From Ceratodon purpureus (lineage: Eukaryota; Streptophyta; Bryopsida; Pseudoditrichales; Ditrichaceae): 64,000 bases of DNA. Positions 33,216 to 44,690 of the stretch are shown in pieces. The DNA lies in the NCBI GenBank assembly GCA_014871385.1, contig CM026429.1:12561783-12625782 (forward strand), given 5' to 3'. The translations under genes and the position numbers were made by a program. The stretch's first letter is position 1; the number at the start of each line of letters is the position of its first letter. Under the pieces are notes generated by a model, which saw only the letters and a program-made list of their open reading frames with translations, searched no databases and was not told the DNA's origin.

Positions 33216-33596
33216 CACAGATTTGAGGATGTCCCAGATTCGGCCCAAGTGCTAACACAAATATATAGTGGTCTTAAAGGTCTTACAACTTTCCTGCCTG
33301 TATAAACTCACTTATTAGCATCGAGTCACGTATACTTCATAGCCGGTCAAACAAATTCAAGAGGAATCAGACCCGGACCACCTAAACGAGATAAACACCC
33401 ACTCACTATGCTAATGACTTGGCATTCACCAAAAGAGTAAACAAGGAACCTACACACAAAAGTTAAGCATGTGGTCTCCACATCACTCTCCTTTTACTCA
33501 GGCTTCTTCAGCGCTTCCTCAGGTTGCTAATAGCATATGAAGAGACAACCTTGTCAAGTGAATCTAAACAGAGGCTTTCTGGCTTTAAGTGATCCA

Positions 33597-34688
33597 TCAA
33601 TGGGTGGAAGCATTCATCAACTTGTCGTAGAAGAGCTTATGTATCTCAGCCACTTCCAAGCGCCAGAATGTATCTCTGTCCGGATTTGACGACAGATCTA
33701 CAATTTTATGAACCTGAAGCAAAATGGATGAAGCAATGTTAGAAAGACTCGAAACTGAAATTTGGATCACATCTAGCTATCTCAGGGGAGGAAAAAAATA
33801 GATGCAAACAATGTGTGAGGAGGGTTCAAAAAAGATAGCAGAAATATATCTGGACGCACCAAGAGGAAAGGTGACCCGTCAGCTCCAAGCAGGTAGGCTC
33901 CCACTACCAGTACATACATCCCTACACATCAACATTGAAAATGAGCCTCTTGACCTGGTAAATTTTTGAAATGAAACCTGGGAAAAAATTTACACTTCTA
34001 AGCTCTGCAGGATTGCATTCAACTGAAACAGTGAGAATAGAAGGCCTTATAATTAGCTCCTGATTGGATAAAACTTACAACGTGCTATACTATAAAACCT
34101 TGTATCAACAACTTGAGGAACCGCTGAAGGGCAATGATCAGATTCATTGCAATCAACACACGAGTTTAGAGACACTGTACCAGGTTTCAATGCCTCTTGC
34201 CCAATTTGAAGTGGCAACACACCGGTTCCATCCTGCAGAGATAAGCTTGTATTTTCCGACTCCTGCACCAACACTCCCTGCAAAGCAACCACAGATTCTT
34301 CATCTGTCCTCAAGAAACAATCCTTGCTGAAACCCTGGAGAACCTAACCCTAGAAGAAAACCATCTTGGAAATTTTCTGCCAATACGAAGTTCAATCCCT
34401 GGAAACAGAGAGATGAGTAGCATGACCTGGATATACATTTCAGAAGAAAAATAATAATATACCGCTCACAATAAACACGGTGCCCACAACCGAATACGGT
34501 GCCCGCAATTGCACAACATACAACATTGTCTCCAGAAGAGGAGAAAATTTTACCTGCAGCCAGACGCGTTGAAAGATAAGAGACCCGATCGCAAACGCTG
34601 ATCCACCATTTGATGTTAACTCCTTGGCAGGCTTGGCAGGTTTGAGATGAGTCACGTACATTTTCACAGCTGCTACGGAATAGTCCAT
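33597..34688 (-). CDS. RMI2: RMI2, OB-fold subunit of the RecQ-TOP3A-RMI complex, four exons
   Basis: Exons 34688-34554, 34277-34181, 33921-33860 and 33713-33597 join in phase to 136 residues, close to the 147 of human RMI2. Key matches to human RMI2 are RVWLQGVLVQ (VWMQGRVV), LSLQDGTGVLPLQIG (ARLRDPSGDFSVRG), LKPGMYVLVVGAYLL (LVPGKYVMVMGVVQ), and HKIVDLSSNPDRDTFWRLEV plus AEIHKLF ([25 protein letters not shown]). RMI2 forms an OB-fold pair with RMI1 and stabilises the RecQ helicase-TOP3A complex that dissolves double Holliday junctions and restrains crossovers. Exon 2 is ended at the CCTG|gtacag donor because only that joins KPG to MYVLVV; the frame otherwise continues into intron. A telo-box lies upstream at about 34878. 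A partial copy of the gene follows directly downstream. Confidence 0.88.
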
Positions 34689-34875
34689 GGCTCTGTGGCT
34701 AACTTAGTCTGCGAACTTTCACGACTGAGTTACATAACAGAGGACCGAACTACATGACAAGGAGCGCAACCCCTGTCCCTCTCCACACCGATGCGGCAGA
34801 GGTAAGCAACAGACCGATGCTGTAGCAAACCCACTGCAGGGCATTCTCCAGGGCATTTATTCGTAAAACGTTAAA

Positions 34876-34888
34876 CCTTAAACCCTAA
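34876..34888. promoter_or_regulatory. Telo-box-like motif upstream of RMI2
   Basis: AAACCCTAACCCT lies about 190 bp upstream of the RMI2 start codon, preceded by the related TTAAACCTT. Telo-boxes of the form AAACCCTAA are enriched in plant promoters of replication, cell-cycle and translation genes. Confidence 0.5.
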
Positions 34889-36220
34889 CCCTGAATCCTC
34901 TGTCTCCGCTTCGTTTGAATGGAGTCCCCTTACCAAAATCGGAATTCAAGCGTATTCACTAAGGTGTGCACACCTATGACCGATAACTTAAGCATTTCAG
35001 CACAGTAAATCTTGGGTTTTCAATAAGGAGTTATTCTTTGTGCCTAGTATCATAAGGTTCATGAAAAATGAGCATTTTTTTCAAAATTAATTCAGTAAAA
35101 TTCAAATTACTACGAATTTTTTTGTTCAAAAGTAACCCAACCCCATGACTAACATATAGGTTTACCCATGACCGACAATACTCAGATTCATGACCAACAA
35201 TACTCAGATTAGTGAACAAACATATGACTACTTATTTCCATCACACTCACAGAGGCATTCTATTGGAGAATGTATCCTAAATCTACTGTTCATCAGCTTC
35301 TCTGTCATTTTTCGGCTACTTATCTGTCATGGGAAGCCTACATATCAGTCATGGGTGCATTATCGGTCATGGTCATGGGGGTATACCTTAGGACCTCCAA
35401 GCGCACGCTTCACTTCTCTCACCTTGCGGAGAAGGTGATTCCAAGCAGCTTTCCTGAAGGCCTGAATCCGACACAATCCTCCGGAGGCATTTCTCGGAAA
35501 CCAGAAAAGCGTCAACCTCGTCGTACCCGGCGGAGTCCCTCGCCCAACGAAGCCCCACGGACGAGACACCACCAGCCCACAACCCATTCAACGAAACAAT
35601 CCCATGGACGACGCTCCACCAGCAACCCCGTCGTACGCGCTCGACTCAACGAACGGCCTCCCACCGACGAAGCTCCAACCACCCGCTCCCTCCCTGGCCC
35701 AGCGACCTCCAAATGTCCCCTGTCCCAGAACGTTCCACGGTTCCTTCTTCGCCAACGTTCCTGCACCTCCGTAACCGCCACCTTGCGCCACAAGCTCCCC
35801 GCAACCATACCCTAAACTCACCACCATCTACCCAAACCTAGACCCTTCACTGTCGAATCTCGGATCGAGTTATATTGTCTTTAGGTCACCTGACGGTTTC
35901 ACCTACAGTCACGGCTTTAGATATTTCTTGCGATTTCGATTGACCTGTGATACCTAGGTTATGCTCTTGTGATACTGAGGTGATACCTTATGATGCTCGG
36001 GTGATACTGGGGCGGGTCAGAGGAGCACACGACTTTATAAATCTGTGCGGATTGTGATGTGTTCGTTGTCGTTGCGGGTTGTTGTGAAAACGGTGTTTGG
36101 GAGGACGCGGTGTTGATATCTGACGATTGAGGAGAGGTGTTTGTGTTGGTGTTTTTTTTGTTGCGAGTGCGGGGGTTGTGTGAGGAGGGAGAGCGGTGGA
36201 GTTTGGTGGGAGGGAGGAGG
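34889..36220. other. Intergenic between RMI2 and the calmodulin-like gene
   Basis: 35400-35815 is GC-rich with long overlapping open frames on both strands but no recognisable protein. 35935-36015 has several short GTGATAC(C/T) repeats. 36020-36220 is probably the G-rich leader of the next gene. Confidence 0.35.
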
Positions 36221-36766
36221 ATGTGTTATGAGGGGGCAGCGGGGAGCAGCAAGCACCGGAGAGTGCAGCTGCAGAGGGGCGGGTCGAGGCGGGGCGCGGG
36301 GAATGCGTGGCAGGAGGCGCAGTTGAAGGAGGCGTTTGATTTGATGGATCGGGACGGGGACGGGATGATTAAGGCGGAGGATCTTTCGCAGTTTTTGCAG
36401 TGTTCGTTGAAGAGTGAGCTGAGTGAGGACGATATTGCGACGATGATTGCGCTGGCGGACAGGGACGGGAACGGCGGAGTGGAGTTCGAGGAGTTTCTGT
36501 CGCTGGTGCAGTCGCACGTGCCGCAGCGGTCCGAGAGCTTGGCGTCGCTCGGGAATGAGGCGTGGGCGCAGATGTTTCGTGTGTTGGACCGGAACGGCGA
36601 TGGCGTGTTGTGTTCGGATGATTTGAGTGGTGTGATGGGGAGCTTAGGGCAGGCGTTGTCGTCGGACGACCTCTTGGCTATGTTGGAAACCGCGACTGGC
36701 TCGGATCGGCGGAAGGTCACCTTTGAAGACTTCTGTCTTCTGATGACCTCGGCCGGCGCTCAATAA
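36221..36766 (+). CDS. Calmodulin-like (CML) EF-hand calcium sensor, intronless
   Basis: The 181-residue protein starts at ATG 36221. The frame is open further upstream but only with non-ATG starts. After a basic N-terminal extension of about 30 residues come four EF-hand units in two lobes. EF1 loop is 43-54 (DRDGDGMIKAED), EF2 80-91 (DRDGNGGVEFEE), EF3 123-134 (DRNGDGVLCSDD), and EF4 (about 160-170) is degenerate and unlikely to bind calcium. EF3 has Asp at position 12 instead of Glu, as does EF1, so magnesium could compete there. Such proteins bind and switch target proteins in response to calcium. No myristoylation motif is present, and the basic extension might bind nucleic acid or membrane. 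Confidence 0.88.
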   Translation: MCYEGAAGSSKHRRVQLQRGGSRRGAGNAWQEAQLKEAFDLMDRDGDGMIKAEDLSQFLQCSLKSELSEDDIATMIALADRDGNGGVEFEEFLSLVQSHVPQRSESLASLGNEAWAQMFRVLDRNGDGVLCSDDLSGVMGSLGQALSSDDLLAMLETATGSDRRKVTFEDFCLLMTSAGAQ

Positions 36767-39448
36767 TAGGTACTAAGTAGCTTAACATTCAGCTGTTTCA
36801 TTAGAGAAGTGGACACGAAGACGGTAATGATTCTTTCTTTGTTTGAATTCGTATTGAGATTCACTATTAGAGTATATGGTGCCGCTTGGCAGTTCTTTCG
36901 AAAAATCAACATTGAAAAAGACTGAACGATTGAAGATTGTCTACATTCTATTCAAACTAGCTCGATTCTTTTGACCTCAGACGGCGGGACTTACTGTCAC
37001 TGCTGAAAGGAATGATGCACCAGTGCAGAGCAGTGGAGCCGTGGATAATGATGAAAACTGGAAAAATAGGGTTTATCTCAATAAGGTTTTGCTGATTGTA
37101 CAGAGCAATGCGCTCTTAGGTAGTACATTATTTATCACTTCTCCTTTAGCGGCAATACTTAGGTTAGCGATCAGGATATAATTTCTAGGATTAATGGCGC
37201 CAATAATCTCGTTGGTGCGCAAGAAGGTACCGGAGCATTCCACGGAGTGACCTACCTTTCCTGTGACAAGATTTTGCCTGTGTTAATGAACCTGGCATAC
37301 ATTTGTTGAATTTTCTTGGGTGCTGCTGCGTTGAAACACCAGTATTCTACCTGCAACGGAATTTGTTCCGTTTGGTTTTTAATTAAACATTTAAGCATCT
37401 TCTATGGTGCGACATTTTTGACTACTGCAATAATGTTTCATAAGGTCTCAGCTCTTGTTCGCCATGAGTTTGACCAGGATTTTAATTGTTTCTGAAGCGA
37501 TGTATGTTTGCGGAATTGAAAGGTGTCGGTTACGAGTTGGATTAGCGGTGGATAGAAAAAAGACATGGGAGTGTGAGTGGTTTCGTGGTTCAACATTGGA
37601 GTTAGGAGGTCCTGAGCGAATTTATTTTGGAGAGAAAGTCTCGGCCGATTCGAGATCTGGACGTGGAGAAGACCGTTGAGGGCATACTCTTGCGCGGGGA
37701 CATGCGTGTGTGGAATGGCAGGTCACTAGGATCAGGAGATAGCGTACACTGTCGAGGGGCAGCAGTGCGACATGGCCATGATGATCCTAATAAGGTATTT
37801 CTTGGATCTCCCCTTCATCTATCAGTATCGGAAACGTCATTCCTGCGATCCTGTGAACCTCTTGCAGACTTCAGTCTGGAAGTGTGGCCGATTTTAAATT
37901 ATCGTCTGCTTGGTGTTTCTTCTGTGATTGGAAGGCTTTCTACTCGATCTAGGTTATGTTTAGACCCAGATGCCGAGACCCGTGGATAGTTATTGGAATG
38001 TGAAGGATATCGTTAGAGAAGAATTATATATTGCTCGGCACTCGGACGGTAGTAGACGTTAATACTTGGAGCTGCCACGTGATTCCTGCTGTTATCGATT
38101 TGGACGGACAGAAGGCGGCGACAACAGCCTGCTTAAGCCTTCAGCATTTAAGAGATTTCCAGCTCTTCCTCTCAATACTGTGGAATATTAGGAAATACGA
38201 ATGGGTTCAGAGCAGACCATGAAAGTATGTTTTCAGTCATCCCAATCAAACACAATACTGGAAATCCCTGTTTATTCTGACGGCATCTGGTGGATGGAAT
38301 TCAGCTAACAGACCACGATATTTTTAACCTGAATTCCTCAAAGAGCACTAGGATGTGTGTAACTTAACGTATCTTAACGTACATGACGAAATATTTCTCA
38401 GTTAGTTAGGGAGTTCTCAAATTGCTAGTGGATCTCTTATACCTGGTTGTTCCTGTTGTAGCACGTTCTTGAATTTCAGGGAGAGGTTCTGGTAATGAGA
38501 TATGATACCATGAGAGAATCGAGTTCTTGTAGGATAGACAGGAGCTTTAGAAGCTTAATCTTCGGGCACTAACGGAGGGCGACATGAAAGCTGTTAGCGA
38601 CGGAAGGAAAACTAAGCCTCAGGATCTCGTGGCAGCTCTAGAAGGAATGAACTTCAATGAACTGTCTCTTTATTAGTGTAAGTGTCCAAGTCATCATTCC
38701 GTGTCCTTTTGCGTGTTGGTTTCAACAGTGGTTCTGATGTTCTCCAGTCCTTGTCGGGTGCAGTATCAGTGGTGTTAATAGAGATGGATTAAGAATTGTT
38801 TCTTTATAATGCAGACAAGAACACAATACGATGGATGTTGTCTTTGATAGATGGGTCTCAGTAGAGCAGGCATTTTGAACTGGAGCTCTGGAAAAATCCT
38901 GGTGGCGTTACTATTTATCTGCTAGGGCTCCTCTCATTTATTTGTTCTTTCATGGTTTTGAGCATATACCCTCTCTCGAGCGTTAACGTTGATAAACTTG
39001 GTTATTACTGATCACTGTAACAACTTTTGTTCTAGGTGCTCACCGTCATTCACATCTCAAAAGTATCGCTATGTTTGTCCTCTTATCGACGATTTTCAAA
39101 TTGTAGTTTATCACTTTGGTATCGCTGCGTAGTAGTTCGATTGGGTGGTCTATCTTGCCACCAGTAATCATCGCCTAGATGAGGAACTTCTGTCTGGATG
39201 CACAGTCCTCATCAGGTGGACACAGAACTAACCTAAATTTGTGGCCCAGTCTGCCTGTGAGTTTGACATTGATGCCCCATATCTATCTCAGGCTCTTCAT
39301 ACAGTATCACCATCTGTTTGACCAAGATGAATGCTTGTGTATTCCTATACACAACAACTCCGTTTGCCTGTAGTTGTCCCTTCGGAAGTCAGCAGCTAAA
39401 GTCTTCAAGGAAGTGCTTTTATTTGATATACTTGTTTGTTCACTACTG
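36767..39448. other. Intergenic, left flank of the Tc1-type element
   Basis: Contains the 3' flank of the CML gene and no further gene that I can support. Frames at 37455-37679 and 37627-37989 overlap and lack recognisable motifs. Confidence 0.35.
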
Positions 39449-39450
39449 TA

Positions 39451-41141
39451 CAGTAGGCGGAAGAAAAGATACGTGAATTTTACTTATCTCCAAGTTAATT
39501 AGAGTATGGACAGTGATCTTCAAGTGAGCACTACACTTTCACTTTGTCAGCTATTGCCTTGGGATTTTCACCTATTTTTAGAACTAAGAGTAAGGTTGTG
39601 AAAAGTAAATGGTTTGTGTCTAATTATAGAAAAACTCTATGTAAAGTAATAGTTCTCCATTGCCCTATCGAAAGTGTGTCCACGCCTTTTTCATGCATTA
39701 ACTATTATTAGGCCTCATTATGGTATAATAATGTTTTGGGCCACAGTTTAAAAAAAAGATATGTATGTGATATTGCATTGTAAGTTGTAGGGTTAACTTT
39801 TGAGATGATTTTGGGTGCTTTGTTTAGTGTGTGGTATATTATTCTTATTGAAATAAGTTTGTTTGATATTGTGGGTAGGTTGAGTGGTATAATCTTTTGA
39901 GAAAGATGAAGACTAGAGCGTTGACAGATGCTGAGAAAGGACAAGTGGTTGGAATGCACAGAGCTGGAAGCAAAGGTGTGGAGATAGCAAGAGAATTAGA
40001 TATGCCTTCTTCCACTGTTTATGGTGTTATAAACAGTTTCAAAAAATGAGGAACTGTGAAGTCACCAAAGCCAATGGGTAGGCCTCGAAAGTTTACAGAG
40101 CGGGATATGAGACAGTTAGAACGTCTCCTTAATGAAGATCGTCGTAAACCACTTACAGAAATTACAAATGAGATGGCACGTGTTGCAAAGGTTAATACTC
40201 ATACTGTAAAGAATGCTTTGCATACCCTTAGTTATAGAAGCTGTGTTGCAGTAAAAAAACCTTTTCTCTGTAAAAAGCACATGGCAGACAGGTTAGCATT
40301 TGCTAAAGAGCATAAAAACTGGACAAAGGAGGATTGGAAGAAGGTTATATGGACTGATGAATCATCTTTCGAAATAGGAAGGAGGTCTAGACAAATTAGA
40401 GTGTGGCGAAAGGCTTATGAAAGATATTCAGATAAATGTCTAGTACCAACTTTCAAGTCCGGGTGTACGTCGGTGATGGTGTTGGGTGCTTTTAATGGCT
40501 TTGAGAAGGCTCCTTTAGTAATCATACCTCCAAGTAAGCGAAGTGCAGGTGATTTTGTGAATCTTATTTCCGATGGCGCTTTAACTTCATTTTATTTTAT
40601 CCATAAACCTCACAAAGACATGTTACTTATGGAGGATGGCGCTCCAGTCCATCGCAGCAATTTGCCAAACAGGTGGAGACCAAAAATGGGTATAACAAAG
40701 TTGAAGTGGCCTGCCAATCCTCCATATCTAAATCCAATTGAGAACCTATGGAAGATTATTAAAGATGAAGTTCAAAGTACATCCCGGCCACGCAATGCAC
40801 AAGAATTGGTGGAACCACTTCAAAGAGTATGGGAAGAGATACCTTTTGACCTCTTAGAAAACCTTATTGATACCATGCCAACACGTATGAAGGAAGTAAT
40901 CAGTGCAAAAGGTGGTAGTACTAGATTTTGAGTACTATATAGGAGAAAGCAAATTTTGTGTTGATTTTTTTTTTAATATAAACAAATACTAATATTAAAA
41001 TAGAGTCTAAAGGCTTTCAAATGCAATTTTTTGCATTGAATTCCATGAATTTTCAACCTTGCATGAGTTCACCAAATTCTTTGTTCAGTACATTTTTCTA
41101 GCACAAAACAGAGAATCACCTATCTTTTCTTCCGCCTACTG
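39451..41141 (+). mobile_element. Tc1-type (DD34E) DNA transposon, nearly whole, 1,691 bp
   Basis: Terminal inverted repeats of 26 bp begin CAGTAGGCGGAAGAAAAGAT at 39451 and end at 41141. They match at 25 of 26 positions (39451-39476 against 41116-41141). The dinucleotide TA flanks both sides (39449-39450 and 41142-41143), as expected for Tc1/mariner target duplication. One transposase gene lies inside in the plus orientation. The left flank also shows CTACTG next to the TA, the same as the element's own outer end, which could be a footprint of an earlier event or chance. Matching ends mean recent arrival. Confidence 0.93.
39906..40931 (+). CDS. Tc1-type transposase with one in-frame TGA
   Basis: From ATG 39906 the frame runs 342 codons and is interrupted only by TGA at 40047-40049 (codon 48). 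Codons 1-47 encode a helix-turn-helix (EKGQVVGMHRAGSKGVEIAR…STVYGVI). After the TGA comes GTVKSPKPMGRPRKF, a GRPR hook common in Tc1 transposases, then a second DNA-binding helix. Catalytic residues are present: WTDESSF (first Asp), LLMEDGAPVH (second Asp) and PPYLNPIENLW (Glu), with exactly 34 residues between the second Asp and the Glu, so DD34E. It cuts and pastes the element at TA sites. A single stop in an otherwise open frame means very recent inactivation, read-through, or a sequence error. Plant mariners are normally DD39D, so this type is unexpected in a plant. Confidence 0.9.
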
Positions 41142-41143
41142 TA

Positions 41144-44100
41144 CTGGACTGGACACAGAGTGTACTGTTGTTTGAATTTGTGAACAGAAACTCTGATCTT
41201 GGACCACTGAGTTGGCATTGTTGAAGGACATTACTGTTGAGCCACAATAATTGCAAGACATGTTTGGTTTTCATTTCCAGCTCTTAGTCACATTAGAGCA
41301 TCCTCGGTCATGAGAGTTTGGCTCTCTCCATCGGCAACTAGCGGGCGTAGATCTTATGATGGGGGCCAACGCCCACTTTATGCCTCTCGTCATAGTGTGG
41401 CTCTCGCCAAAAGCCCTCCGGCTCTCTGCAAATTTTGCTTCTTTGCCGTGAGCAAAAATCCTCCAGCTAGGAGTCTTAGCAGAGTGCCCGAAGCTAGGTC
41501 TGAGGTCTCAAGGCCCACAAGTAATGATGTCAATTGATGTGAACCACTATGGGGGAGCCACATGTGCAGATGGAATCAAACCCGAGAACCTTTTCCAGGG
41601 AGCCCACTAGGTGCACTGTTTGGTATATACCTCCCGGTACTTAGCTAGGGCCCGTCAAGTTCCATTGAAGGGAACTGATGGCAGGATTGGACTGAGGATG
41701 CTTTTACTTGTCTTCAACCAGAACCATCAGATAATACTTAAGGTAAAGGGTCACATTTCTGACAGGGTTGTATTCCCGACCCCTACTTTTCTAAATCTTG
41801 GTCCCAAATATCACCCAGTTTGGTTATAGAAAGTGTCCCAAGAGTTCTCTAATTATGCCCATGCTACGGAAAATTCAGTGCTTTCCATTGGTGCAAAAGT
41901 TCTTTATCCTCATAATCCAACCTCTCATGAAAGCCATGACTATGATTGGTTAATGGTCACTCTATGCTTGTAGACTTAAGAATTCATAGAAAAAGAGAGA
42001 GAAACTTTGGTCTCCAGAGGAGACCGACGTGAATTAAGTGCCTGTTCGATCTACCTCCAATCCAAAGCCCACATGACAAAGGAATGGAATTCATAGAAAA
42101 TTGTAGAAATGCTCAAAGAATGTGTTTTTTGGGGATGTCTTTGCACAAGATTGGCGGAGCTTCTAAAAATAATAAACTTTTTCTCTCACATGTCTAAGTA
42201 TGCAAACCTGAAATTTAGTCGGGAATTGGACCCACTACCTTATTCAAGGATTTGACGATCATGTTAGGAAGAATCTTTTGTTTACATGTGGAAAAACATT
42301 AATCAAGATACATTATGTGGTGCCCACTCAGTTGAATGAGTTTTCAAAAAAGATTGCTCGAATGTATGTTTATGGTGAAGAAAATTTTCTATGATTTGTA
42401 ATTAGAATTATGTAAATGACAAGTCATCTGGTAAATATTAATAGTACATAAATTTTAATTTGCAATATGCAATTGATTTCTTGTTTAAATAACAAATCAA
42501 TCCAAAAAATACTTTTGGTATAAATTGCATCTACATTTCAATATTAAAAGAAAATTAAAATTCATATTTATTATGCATTCAAAAATTATTAAGTTGATCT
42601 ACTGACAAAAGGTTTGGATTACCTTTTAAAATATGCTTTTTTCTTGAAATGGCAGTAACTGATGTCTTTTTGTGTGGCTCGCATGTGTCATTTAAACTTT
42701 TGCAAGGTACTAAAATGTTAAAGAAATTAGGGTTGGAACTTGCTTTGACGGCCCTACTGATTTCAATAATCTATATGGTATGGGAGATGAGAATGATAGG
42801 TCTCTTTATTTCTCCCCTACGAGTGTGGCTTGATTAATAGGTTCGGTTGGTTTCAACTTTCTACCCCTCTCCGTTTTGGGGTCTTGCGATTTTCTTTAGT
42901 TTTTCTTTTTGCTAAATTTGGGGCTAGATGCCCTAAATTTCTTTACAATAGTCCCCTTAGGTCTGTAGAGTCCCACTCAAACATAATAATAGGGGTAGGG
43001 ATTCTCCCCCACCCCTCTCAAACCTGGGTTCAGAGAGACGCTCTTAGAGGGATTTTGACAGTTCAGAGAATGATGGCATGCTTCTTTCCGGTCACCATTT
43101 ACTAAGTCACCATATTTGCAAATAAATATTTGATGTATGTCATTATGAATGCTTTTTGAATCGATTTAAATTATACATTATTTTGAATGCATGTTGAACA
43201 ATACTTTCTTTTGAATGGTCACTTTGATTGATTTCAAACCCACCAGCTGCAAAGGATTTAGTAATTGTTGCCTGAGGTCTTTGCATTAGTTTGATAGCTA
43301 CCCCATTCACTTAATAGAGAGTGGATTAAACTTAAATGCAGATCATCCCCACTAATCTCCATCACTTATGTGTTTGTCAATTTTTTAAATAGTCTGGTCC
43401 ACAACTCCACGCGATATAATGAGACAAACTGCACTTGTACAAAAATGAGACACAGTTTGGTCATGTATTGTGTATGCAGTTTGACACTGTCACATCTCCT
43501 GCGTCATGCTGGTACCATATCATGTATGAGTCATGGAATGCAACTTTTCTTCATTCCAGTTTCCAAGTGTAACGCTCTGCAGCTCTTGCTCTCCAATGTG
43601 TACTTGTGGCTTTGATAGGGTTTGCACTGAACCTCTTTCGAGAGTTTTTTCGGTTGGGCATTGAATTGCCCCACCCATCCCACTCCCTCCTGAGCCTGTG
43701 GCTTCTAGCCATACTCTATGTGAATTTTTAAGAGAAGTCTGTGAAGAACTCATAAGAAACATCCAAACACACCAGTCAAACAATGTGACTTGGCAGACAG
43801 AGATTGCAGACCCACCAAAGGCATGCAACTTTGAATGCAAACTTTGACAAACTCACCCACATTGGAGGTGCTCACAGCCAACATTCAGTTAGAATGACCC
43901 ACTGTAACTGCCCAGAAGTCCCACGATAAAAAAAGTTACGCTCTTGATTCTCGTTGATATTCGTTAAGTTTTAAAATTCTGCTAAGTTTAAGGAGCATAA
44001 TGTGTCACTGGAGTACATTGTGGAGGTCCCAACCTTCCTTGAAATGTTATTAGTGAAATCGTACTTGGGTAGCAACTTTCATTCATAAATTATTCTAAAA

Positions 44101-44690
44101 TAAGAAAAAAATTAAGGATGGAAAAAACAAAATACAAGAAATTATTTTGGGTGATACATGTCTATTTTGATTCGTTTGAAACTATTTTTAATAGTTATAA
44201 AACAAAAAATTGGAAAATTGAAGTTTTAAAAGATAAACCACTTTTTCCGGAAAAAATAAGTATTCATTTGAAGGTGAATGAACCTGCTATCAACATATAG
44301 TAATTTTGTTATGCAACTAATATTGCTCCAAATGAGGAAGATCAAGTGACTTTGTGTTCCATTAAGGTAGGAGCACCCATAAGATTGACTGTCCCCATAA
44401 CCATCCCATCTAAAATCTAGGAAAATCTTGAAAAATGAATAGATATGATCACAAGGATGTACCATATCTGAACATCAGACCCTAGGGTTGGTTTTAAGTG
44501 CATGAAAGGTAGACACTTTAAAAATTCATAACTTATTCATACGCTGTCCAAATAATACATTCTAAAGGGCATTGGAATTATTTTTCTCTTGCTAACAGAA
44601 TCTTGTAGTTTTTTGGATGTTTATAAATAGTGAGCATGTTCAAAACCCTTAAACGCATGCTTATAGGTGCTCCTACCTTAGTGGGGCCTA
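41144..44690. other. Intergenic, right flank of the Tc1-type element
   Basis: No gene is supported. The sequence is mixed, with AT-rich blocks at 42400-42640 and 44080-44320. Short frames have no recognisable motifs. Confidence 0.35.

Noticed and set aside
35270-35815. A 181-codon plus-strand frame rich in Pro, Arg and Thr
   Set aside because: GC-rich sequence is open on both strands here. There is no conserved motif, no splice support and low-complexity composition.
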